This document shows, piece after piece, positions 46,784 through 53,545 of a stretch of DNA of 64,000 nt (positions are counted from its first letter, which is position 1; the number at the start of each line of letters is the position of its first letter). The stretch is from SCRA01 sp035533275 (GTDB taxonomy: Bacteria; Vulcanimicrobiota; Vulcanimicrobiia; Vulcanimicrobiales; SCRA01): assembly GCA_035533275.1 (NCBI GenBank), contig DATLUD010000055.1:1-64000 (forward strand). The letters are read 5' to 3'. The position numbers were made by a program, and so were the translations under genes. Below the pieces are notes generated by a model, which saw nothing but the letters and a program-made list of their open reading frames with translations, was not told where the DNA came from and did no database searches.

Positions 46784-47252
46784 TCTCGAGCGTCGACGCC
46801 AGCACGCAGACGCCGCCGGCGATCGCGAACGAGAGCCAGTTGCCGCCGCCGCTGCTGCGCGCCAGCACGATGCCCGACGCGAGGAAGAGCCCCACGGTGA
46901 CGGGACGCAGAACCCGGCGCAGCAGCATGATGACGGGGCGCTCGCCGTGCGCGCGCATCGCACGCTCCGCGAAGATGGCGATGGTGGTCGAGGGCGTGAG
47001 GAAGGCGGCCAGCGCGACGGTGGCGCCGACCCAGCCGTCGACGCGCCAGCCCAGCAGCGGAACGATGATGAGGTTGGGTCCCGGCGTGATCTGCGTGATC
47101 GCCACCATCTGTCCGAAGGTGCGGTCGTCGAGCCAGCCCAGACGCACGACCGCGTCGGCGTGGAGCTGCGGGAGCATCGCGTTGGCCCCTCCCACGGCGA
47201 TCAGCGAGAGCAGGAAGAACTGCAACGCGATCGTCCAGAGCGAGCCGATCAT
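46728..47252 (-). CDS. Chromate transporter, second half (CHR family)
   Basis: 174-aa membrane protein, one half of a split ChrA. The family stretch ITQITPGPNLIIVPLLGWRVDGWVGA is present with about five or six hydrophobic segments. Split CHR pairs work together in chromate or other oxyanion export. Its ATG overlaps the stop of the first-half gene (ATGA). Confidence 0.85.
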   Translation of the reverse strand: MIGSLWTIALQFFLLSLIAVGGANAMLPQLHADAVVRLGWLDDRTFGQMVAITQITPGPNLIIVPLLGWRVDGWVGATVALAAFLTPSTTIAIFAERAMRAHGERPVIMLLRRVLRPVTVGLFLASGIVLARSSGGGNWLSFAIAGGVCVLASTLEINPLWWLGLAAVIGLVVR

Positions 47253-47803
47253 CGCGCCCCTCGGCGGAGCACCGCGAAGCCCACGACGATCGCGGCCAGC
47301 AGCACGGCCGGCAGCGGAAGACCGAAGACCCCGATGGCCAGCGCCATCGCCGCGGCCAGCAGCGCGGTGAACGGCGTGGTACCCGCTCTCGTGGCGATGC
47401 GCAGCCCCGCCGCGGCTACCAGACCGCCTGCGGCCGCGGCCACGGCGGCCTCCGCCGAGGCCATCCGCCCGGAGGTCTTCAGGTGCGCGACGAGCGTGGC
47501 CAGCGCGATGGCGACGATGGTGGAGGGGATGCAGATGGACGCCACGGCGACCACGGCGCCCGTCACGCCGGCGTAGCGGTAGCCCACCATCGCCGAGAGG
47601 TTGACGACGTTGGGTCCCGGCAAGGCTTGACCGAGGCCGAGCATCTCGGCGAACTCGGCGTCCGTGAGCCAGCCGCGCTCCACGACGACGACGCGGTGCG
47701 CCTGCGGCGCCACGCCTCCAAAGCCGCGCAGGCCGAGCGCGGCGAATCCGGCGGCGAGCTGAGCCAAGGTCGGGGTCGCGCGCCGCGGGACGGCGTTTTC
47801 CAC
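47249..47803 (-). CDS. Chromate transporter, first half (CHR family)
   Basis: 184-aa membrane protein. It has the conserved FAALGLRGFGGVAPQAH start, RGWLTDAEFAEMLGLGQALPGPNVVNLSAMVGYRYAGVTGA and about six hydrophobic segments. Together with the next gene it makes a two-protein CHR transporter. Substrate (chromate, sulfate or other) is not proven. Confidence 0.87.
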   Translation of the reverse strand: MENAVPRRATPTLAQLAAGFAALGLRGFGGVAPQAHRVVVVERGWLTDAEFAEMLGLGQALPGPNVVNLSAMVGYRYAGVTGAVVAVASICIPSTIVAIALATLVAHLKTSGRMASAEAAVAAAAGGLVAAAGLRIATRAGTTPFTALLAAAMALAIGVFGLPLPAVLLAAIVVGFAVLRRGAR

Positions 47804-47911
47804 GAGAGCGGTCTCCTTGGGCTACGCCCCAGAGTAGTGCGACGAGGGGCATGTTCGCGTCGCGTGGGCATGGACCCCGCGCGCGTCGAAACGGGTGGCG
47901 GGAGGAGCGGC

Positions 47912-48520
47912 GTGAGAGTCGGATTGACGGGAGGCATCGGGTCCGGAAAGTCTGCGGTGGCGGAGATGCTGCGCGACCGCGGCGCTCGCATCGTCGACAC
48001 GGATCAGCTCTCGCGGCGCGCCGTCGCGCCGCGCAGCGAGGTGCTGGCGGAGATCGCCAAGCGGTGGCCGCAGGCGATGGCGCCCGACGGCACGCTCGAC
48101 CGTCAAGCGATGGCGCGGATCGTCTTCAACGACGCGCGCGCGCGCAAGGCGCTCAACGCGCTGCTGCACCCGCGCATCCGGGAGCTGGCCTTCGAGGAAG
48201 CCGCCCGCGCCCAGCCGGGAGAGATCGTGGTCTTCGTGGTGCCGCTGCTTTTCGAATCGGACTTCTGGCGGCTCTGCGACGTGACGGTGGCGGTGATCGC
48301 TCCGATGGAGCAGCGCCTCCACCGCGTGGTGGCGCGCGACGCCGTGAGCGAGGAGCATGCGCGCGCGCGCATGGCGGCGCAGATCGATCCCGAGGAGGCG
48401 CGCCGCCGGGCCGACTACGTGCTCGAGAACGACGGCACGCTCGAGGAATTGCGCGCCCGCGTGGACGAGCTCTGGGAGCGCCTTACCGCCGCAGCACGCG
48501 ACCGGGACGCGCGCCCGTGA
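47912..48520 (+). CDS. coaE: Dephospho-CoA kinase
   Basis: 202 aa, last step of coenzyme A synthesis. P-loop GLTGGIGSGKS at residues 4-14, then IVDTDQLSRRAV, LLHPRI and VVPLLFESDFW. The GTG at 47912 starts directly at VRVGLTGG and has GGAGGAG just upstream; an upstream ATG at 47870 would add 14 residues of poor quality. The 3' end overlaps the convergent amidohydrolase by 38 bp. Confidence 0.92.
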   Translation: MRVGLTGGIGSGKSAVAEMLRDRGARIVDTDQLSRRAVAPRSEVLAEIAKRWPQAMAPDGTLDRQAMARIVFNDARARKALNALLHPRIRELAFEEAARAQPGEIVVFVVPLLFESDFWRLCDVTVAVIAPMEQRLHRVVARDAVSEEHARARMAAQIDPEEARRRADYVLENDGTLEELRARVDELWERLTAAARDRDARP

Positions 48521-50057
48521 GCTCGCCGTCGCGCAGGGCGCAGACGCCGTTGACGTAGACGGCGCGGATGCCCTCGGGCAGGAGGGTCGGCTCGTCGTAG
48601 GTGGCGCGATCGAGCAGCGCCTCGTCGTCGAAGAGGACCAGATCGGCGAAGGCTCCCTCGACGATCGTGCCGCGGTCGCGCAGGCCGAAGATGGAGGCCG
48701 GCAGCGAGGTGGCCCGGCGCACGCCCTCGGCGAGATCGTAGATCTTGCGGCGGCTGTAGCGGCCCACGGCACGCGGGAACGTGCCGAAGACGCGGGGGTG
48801 CGGCACGCCGCGCGCGGTGAGGCCGGAGAGGGCGCGCCCCGAGGCGTCGCTGCCAACCGCCACGAAGCGCGCGGAGAAGACGGCGTCGACGTCGCTCTGC
48901 GTCATCTCGAAGAAGATCGCGGCGGGAGCGAGCCGCTCGTCCGCCAGCAGGCGCAGGGCCGCGGCGACCGGCTTGAGGTCCCAGCGGCGCGCGATCTCGT
49001 CGAGGCGCAGGCCCGCGATCTCCTCGTTGCGCGACGAGCCGGCGTCGGTGATCAGGATCTCATGCCAGCGTCCGCTCCAGGCCAACTCCACCGCCAGCGC
49101 GATTCCCGCGCGGCGCTCGGGATCGCGCAATCGCTCCAGCGTTGCCTCCGGGCCGCCCAGCCGCTCCTGCGGCGGCAAGATCTGCGCGAGCTCCGTCCAC
49201 GCGCCCAGGTAGGGATAGGCGTCGGCGAAGACCGGCTCTCCGGCGTCGCGCGCTCGGTCGACCGTCGCCAGCGTCTGGTGGACCCGCCCCCAGTTGCGCT
49301 TTCCCCACGCCTTGTGGTGCGAGAGCTGGACGGCGGCGCCGGCGGCGCGCCCCACGTGCAGGGCTTCGTCGACGGCCTCGATCAGCGCGTCGCCTTCGCT
49401 GCGCAGGTGCGTGGCGTAGAGCGGGGCGCCGGAGGCCGCCGCGGCCCGGGTCATCTCGATCAGCTCCTCCGTGGATGCATACGACCCCGGCGGATAGACC
49501 AGGCCGCTCGACACTCCGAGCGCTCCGGCCTCGACGGCCTCGCGCACCAGGCGCGCTTGGCGCTCCATCTGCTCCCGCTCGAGCGGACGGTGGTCGTTGC
49601 CCGCCACGTTGGCGCGCGTGGTGCCCAGGCCCACGAGCGTGGCGACGTTGATGGCGGGACGCTCGCGCTCCACCAAGGCCAAGAACTCGTCGAGCGTGCT
49701 CCAAACCGGCTCCAGGCGGTATGGCGCCAGCCGGCGGGCGCGCTCCGCGCGCAGCTCCGCATCGACGAGCGGCGCGGGAGAGGAGCCGCAGTTGCCGCCG
49801 ATCTCCGTGGTCACCCCTTGGCGGAGCTTGGACTCCACGCGGGGCTCCACGAGCCAGAGCTCGTCGGTATGGCTGTGGGCATCGATGAAGCCGGGCGCCA
49901 GGGCGAGCCCGCGGCCGTCCACGATCTCGCGGGCCTCTCGCTCTTCGAGGCGCCCCACCATGGCGATCCGCTCGCCGTAGGTGGCCACGTCAACGAGCTC
50001 GGGCGGGCCTGCGCCGCCGTCATAGAGGCGTACCCCGCGAAAAATGGTCGAGAGCAT
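48483..50057 (-). CDS. N-acyl-D-amino-acid deacylase family amidohydrolase
   Basis: 524 aa. Metal-dependent amidohydrolase with APGFIDAHSHTD near residue 60, cysteine in EIGGNCGSSPAP, histidines in YATHLRSEGD and QLSHHKAWG, and aspartate in VGSDASG, matching the D-aminoacylase site. The C-terminal beta-sandwich ends FADLVLFD and VYVNGVCALRDGEL. Cleaves N-acyl-D-amino acids or related peptidoglycan-type amides. The ATG at 50057 is the first at the conserved MLSTIFRGVRLYDG start. Confidence 0.87.
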   Translation of the reverse strand: MLSTIFRGVRLYDGGAGPPELVDVATYGERIAMVGRLEEREAREIVDGRGLALAPGFIDAHSHTDELWLVEPRVESKLRQGVTTEIGGNCGSSPAPLVDAELRAERARRLAPYRLEPVWSTLDEFLALVERERPAINVATLVGLGTTRANVAGNDHRPLEREQMERQARLVREAVEAGALGVSSGLVYPPGSYASTEELIEMTRAAAASGAPLYATHLRSEGDALIEAVDEALHVGRAAGAAVQLSHHKAWGKRNWGRVHQTLATVDRARDAGEPVFADAYPYLGAWTELAQILPPQERLGGPEATLERLRDPERRAGIALAVELAWSGRWHEILITDAGSSRNEEIAGLRLDEIARRWDLKPVAAALRLLADERLAPAAIFFEMTQSDVDAVFSARFVAVGSDASGRALSGLTARGVPHPRVFGTFPRAVGRYSRRKIYDLAEGVRRATSLPASIFGLRDRGTIVEGAFADLVLFDDEALLDRATYDEPTLLPEGIRAVYVNGVCALRDGELTGARPGRVLRR

Positions 50058-50106
50058 GGCCTCAAGTGTTGGCCCCAAAGGCCCATGCCTCCGCCCCGTC
50101 GCGGGC

Positions 50107-50131
50107 GTTTGGTCGCTTGTGGGATGGGTAC
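50107..50131 (+). promoter_or_regulatory. SigB-like stress promoter before KGG-repeat gene
   Basis: GTTTGG (50107-50112), a 13-bp spacer and GGGTAC (50126-50131), close to the SigB consensus GTTTAA-N12-15-GGGTAT. The KGG gene starts 37 bp downstream with a GAGGAG ribosome site. KGG proteins such as B. subtilis GsiB are classical SigB targets. The match is by eye and no sigma factor gene is in the window. Confidence 0.5.
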
Positions 50132-50168
50132 GAGACACCAACCGTCTATCAGAAGAGGAGACGAGGCA

Positions 50169-50399
50169 ATGGCAACGACGAAAGGGCGCCCCTCCGGTGG
50201 GGGCATGACGGTGCGCGAGGCCGGCAAAAAAGGCGGCGATACCGTCAAGGCAAAATATGGTGCCGAGTTCTACGAGGCGATCGGACGTAAGGGCGGCGAG
50301 GCCACCAAAGAGAAGTACGGGCCGACGTTCTACGAGGAGATCGGCCACAAAGGCGGTCAGAAAGTCAAGCGCTTCATCGAAGAGGGGAAGCGGACCTGA
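50169..50399 (+). CDS. KGG-repeat stress protein (GsiB/Con-10-like)
   Basis: 76-aa highly hydrophilic protein with three KGG motifs: REAGKKGGDTV, AIGRKGGEATKEKYG and EIGHKGGQKV, spaced by KYG-x2-FYE linkers of about 20 residues. Proteins of this type are hydrophilin-like general stress proteins. GAGGAGACGAGG precedes the ATG. A hairpin right after the stop probably ends the message. Confidence 0.9.
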   Translation: MATTKGRPSGGGMTVREAGKKGGDTVKAKYGAEFYEAIGRKGGEATKEKYGPTFYEEIGHKGGQKVKRFIEEGKRT

Positions 50400-50404
50400 G
50401 AGCC

Positions 50405-50439
50405 CGGCGGCACGGCGTCACATCTTCGCCGTGCCGTCG
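50405..50439. terminator. Hairpin between KGG gene and lptC
   Basis: A 13-bp stem with one G-T pair (50405-50417 with 50427-50439) and loop TCACATCTT, located between the convergent ends of the KGG gene and lptC and overlapping the lptC 3' end. No clear T-tract on either strand, so its efficiency as a terminator is uncertain. Confidence 0.5.
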
Positions 50440-50963
50440 ACGTTCCTCACGGTGATCTGACCCGTCACCACGTTCCACTGCACGCTCCCCACTTGGATGC
50501 GGTCGCCGGCCGAGGTGATGGTCGTGGCCGACGGGATCGAGAGCAGCTGGAGCGCATTGTTCCACGTGATCACGTCCGTCCGCAGGGAGCGCGCGACGGG
50601 TGCGTTGGCGCTCTTGAGGATCACGTGGCCGCTGACGGTGATGTCCCGCGTGCTCATGTTGATCGTCACGCGGTCGGCGGTCATCTCCAGATATGGTTTT
50701 CCGCTCTTGTAGAGGGCGGCGCTCTCCACGTCTTCGAGCGTGGTGGTGACGCCGTCCGGCGCGGTGATGATGCGCTTGGCGCGAAAGCGCCACGCGTCGT
50801 GCGACCCGCGCGTTCCGATCCCGATGGCCTGCTGAAGCACCGTGGAGCTCGACGGCGGCGGCGGGAGCTCGTTCAAGCCCGCGCGATAGACCACCACGCC
50901 CAGCAGCGTCAGCATGGCGAGCACGGCCGCGGCGACGAGGCGCCTGACGGCGGCGGGCTTCAT
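50418..50963 (-). CDS. lptC: LPS export periplasmic protein LptC-like
   Basis: 181 aa. One N-terminal membrane helix (LVAAAVLAMLTLLGVVVYRAGL) followed by a beta-rich LptC/OstA-like domain (LEDVESAALYKSGKPYLEMTADRVTINMSTRDITVSGHVIL). LptC links the LptBFG pump to the periplasmic bridge. The ATG overlaps the lnt stop (ATGA). lptB and lptA are not adjacent, though an LptA-like domain is fused to the LptD-like protein at 53546-56098. Confidence 0.75.
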   Translation of the reverse strand: MKPAAVRRLVAAAVLAMLTLLGVVVYRAGLNELPPPPSSSTVLQQAIGIGTRGSHDAWRFRAKRIITAPDGVTTTLEDVESAALYKSGKPYLEMTADRVTINMSTRDITVSGHVILKSANAPVARSLRTDVITWNNALQLLSIPSATTITSAGDRIQVGSVQWNVVTGQITVRNVDGTAKM

Positions 50964-52471
50964 GCGCGCCTCCGCCCGAGCAGCGCCGCGCCGAACGCCA
51001 GGACCGCCAGCGCGAGCGGACTCCACGGCCCCAAGCGGCGGTAGACGGTAGGTGAGGGCGGGCCGACCTCGCCGACCACGGTGCGCTCAACGCCCAGCGG
51101 GATGCGCGTGCGCCACGCGCCGTCGGGGGCGATGATGCCGGAGATGCCCGTGGCCGCCGCGCGCACGACGTAGGTGCCCTCTTCGACGGCGCGCAACCGC
51201 GCGAGCTCCGCATGCTGGTACGGCCCCGCCGACGTGCCGAACCAGGCGTCGTCGGTGGCCACCACCAGCAGCCGCGCGCCGGCGTGCGCCGCGCTCCAGG
51301 CGTCGCCAGGGAAAGCGCTCTCGTAGCAGATCAGCGCGCCGTAGGGCAGCGGCGCGTCGCGGAAGACGACTTCGCGCTTGCCGGGAGAGAAGCGAGAGAC
51401 CGGATCGAAGACCGGTATCTTGCCCAGCACGCTCTCCCAGGGAAGGTACTCCGCGAACGGAACCAAGCTGCGCTTGGTGTAGATGGTGTCGACGTTGCCG
51501 TGCGCGCCGAACGCCCACATCTGGTTGGCCAGGTGGCTCCCCGCGCGGCTGTCGGTTCCGATCAGCAGCGTGGCGTCGACGCGCCGCGCGAGCTGCGCGA
51601 TGCGCGCTTGCACCTGCGGGCTTTCGTTGAGGAACGTCGTCACCACGGTCTCCGGCCACACCACGAGCGCGGGATGCGCGCCGGAGGCGGCCAGCGTGCC
51701 GCGCTCGTAACGGTCGAACTCCTGCCAGAAGAACCGCGGACTCCACTTGACGTCCTGCGAGACGTTGCCTTGCACGATCGCCACGCGCGTGGTGGCCGCG
51801 GCGACGTGCGCGCGCGCGGGCCAGAGGAGCCAGAGGGCGCCGCAGACGGCGAGCGTCCCCACGATCCACGCGGCGCCCGCGCGGCGCGTGCGCGCGTCGA
51901 AGAGGTCGGCGCTCGCGGCGCTCAGCAGAGCGAGCGCGAACGAGACGCCGTAGACGCTGAGGTATGAGGCGACGGCGACGAACGGCGTGGCCGCCTGAGC
52001 GTTGCCGACCAAGCCGAACGGGACCCCGAGGCTGCCGCTGCCGCGCAGCAGCTCGGCGATGGTCCATGCCCCCGCGCATCCCAGCGGCCAGAGCCGGCTG
52101 CCGCGCGCGGCGAGCCACGCGGCCCCCGCGCCGGCGAGGCCGAAGAAGAGCCCTTCGATCGCCGCGAAGAGGAAGACGGCGACGGGCCCAAGCGGACCGA
52201 CGAATTGGCCGATCGACGTGCCGATCCACGCCATGTTGAGGAGGAAGAAGAGCGTACCCGCGTACCACCCGGTGAGGAACGCGCTTCTCCAGGAGCGGCG
52301 TCGCCACAACCAGAACAGCGGGGCCAGCGCGACGGGGCCCAGCCACGACGCGTCGAGTTTCGGAAACGTCGCCGCGAGCAGCACGGCCGAGATGGCCGGC
52401 AGGGCGAGCGACGCCACCGTTGCCGGGGCAACGACGCGTCCGGTGGCATCGAGTGGGCGAGAGGTGGACAT
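50960..52471 (-). CDS. lnt: Apolipoprotein N-acyltransferase
   Basis: 503 aa. N-terminal membrane domain with about six helices (residues 20-220), then a nitrilase-type domain with catalytic glutamate in LVVWPETVV, lysine in YTKRSLVPFAEYLPWE and cysteine in LICYESAFP. Adds the third acyl chain to lipoproteins. The ATG at 52471 overlaps the ATG of the divergent lipoprotein and has no ribosome site; GTG 52417 (485 aa) is a good alternative start. Confidence 0.92.
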   Translation of the reverse strand: MSTSRPLDATGRVVAPATVASLALPAISAVLLAATFPKLDASWLGPVALAPLFWLWRRRSWRSAFLTGWYAGTLFFLLNMAWIGTSIGQFVGPLGPVAVFLFAAIEGLFFGLAGAGAAWLAARGSRLWPLGCAGAWTIAELLRGSGSLGVPFGLVGNAQAATPFVAVASYLSVYGVSFALALLSAASADLFDARTRRAGAAWIVGTLAVCGALWLLWPARAHVAAATTRVAIVQGNVSQDVKWSPRFFWQEFDRYERGTLAASGAHPALVVWPETVVTTFLNESPQVQARIAQLARRVDATLLIGTDSRAGSHLANQMWAFGAHGNVDTIYTKRSLVPFAEYLPWESVLGKIPVFDPVSRFSPGKREVVFRDAPLPYGALICYESAFPGDAWSAAHAGARLLVVATDDAWFGTSAGPYQHAELARLRAVEEGTYVVRAAATGISGIIAPDGAWRTRIPLGVERTVVGEVGPPSPTVYRRLGPWSPLALAVLAFGAALLGRRRA

Positions 52472-53240
52472 GCTACGCTGGTTCGGAGTCCTTTTCGTGG
52501 CGGCGGCCCTGGCGCTCGGTGCCTGCGGCAAGATCGTCACGTTGCCTCCAGGGACCAGCCCGGTCGTTGGAATTCCCTCGGGCTACATGCTGGTCCGCTT
52601 TCGCACCGCCCAGCCGATGGATTTCCAGAAGTACCAGTACCTGATCGTCTTCAACACGTCGGGGAATGGCGGCACCCCCTACGCCAACGCATACTCGACC
52701 GGTGACTTCTCGAACTTCTCCTTCGCCCTGGACGCCACCGGACCCGCCCCGAGCACGGCCTCGATGCAGCTTCTGCAGTATTATGTGATCCCGGGGGGCG
52801 GGGCCAGCAGCATCCGGGTCAACTATCCCCAGGTCCCTCCCGGGATCATCCAGTTCATCCCGAACGACAACGGCCAGGGCAACGAGTTCAGCGTGCTCTT
52901 CCCGCGCGCGCTCTTCTATCTGCCGAGCCCGGCCTCGCCCTCGCCTGGTCCGACCGGAGGCCCGACCCCTTCGCCGAGCCCGGCACCGGGCGGGCTTCCC
53001 AATCCGTTTCCCACCACCGCGGCGCAGCAGACGTGGACCGTGAACTTCTTCACGCTCAACGCGAGCGACTCGACGCCCGTCGACGCGCTGGGCGTCACGG
53101 GCATCAGCGATACGTCGTTCACGCTCCAGTTGGTCACCACCGCCGCGTTCGACACTCAGATCAACAAGCCGGCGGGGGCCGACCAGGTGCCCGATCAAGC
53201 CGCCTACATCAGCGGCGGCGAGGTCATCAACGCCCCGTAG
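52470..53240 (+). CDS. Hypothetical lipoprotein with Pro/Ser-rich linker
   Basis: 256 aa. Signal peptide with lipobox LGAC (cysteine 20). Two beta-rich parts (about 35-145 and 185-256) are joined by a proline/serine/glycine-rich linker (about 150-175). GAGGTGG precedes the ATG. Not recognised; it sits divergent to lnt, the enzyme that matures lipoproteins. Confidence 0.75.
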   Translation: MLRWFGVLFVAAALALGACGKIVTLPPGTSPVVGIPSGYMLVRFRTAQPMDFQKYQYLIVFNTSGNGGTPYANAYSTGDFSNFSFALDATGPAPSTASMQLLQYYVIPGGGASSIRVNYPQVPPGIIQFIPNDNGQGNEFSVLFPRALFYLPSPASPSPGPTGGPTPSPSPAPGGLPNPFPTTAAQQTWTVNFFTLNASDSTPVDALGVTGISDTSFTLQLVTTAAFDTQINKPAGADQVPDQAAYISGGEVINAP

Positions 53241-53274
53241 CTCCGAGGCCCCCCGCTCCGCTGAGGAGAACGCC

Positions 53275-53526
53275 ATGCAACTCCTGACCACGATCGACCG
53301 CGCGACGCTCGAGCGAGCGAAGCCTTTGGCCGAGTCGAACGAGTTCGCCATCTACCAGCTGGAGAACGACACCTACTCGTTGGTTCACCGCCATGCCGGC
53401 GTGGAATGGCAAGCGATCACGCTCTCGGGCGACGGCATCTTCCGCGTGAGCGAGCTGTTGGCCCAAGCCGGCCGCGCGCTCTATCGCGATCTTGCCGGAG
53501 ATCTCTCCAAGGCCCGCAAGACGTAG
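53275..53526 (+). CDS. Hypothetical 83-aa protein
   Basis: MQLLTTIDRATLERAKPLAE, then YSLVHRHAGVEWQAITLSGDGIFRVSELLAQA. Small soluble alpha/beta protein. A GAGGAG site 5-6 nt before the ATG supports it. No family recognised. Lies 34 bp after the lipoprotein, probably in the same transcript. Confidence 0.65.
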   Translation: MQLLTTIDRATLERAKPLAESNEFAIYQLENDTYSLVHRHAGVEWQAITLSGDGIFRVSELLAQAGRALYRDLAGDLSKARKT

Positions 53527-53545
53527 GCGCGCTCCTCGCCGCGCT

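Noticed and set aside
44764..47370. 868-codon open frame through the inverted repeat and the second binding lipoprotein
   Set aside because: It is in the wrong frame for the lipoprotein and has arginine-rich filler composition.
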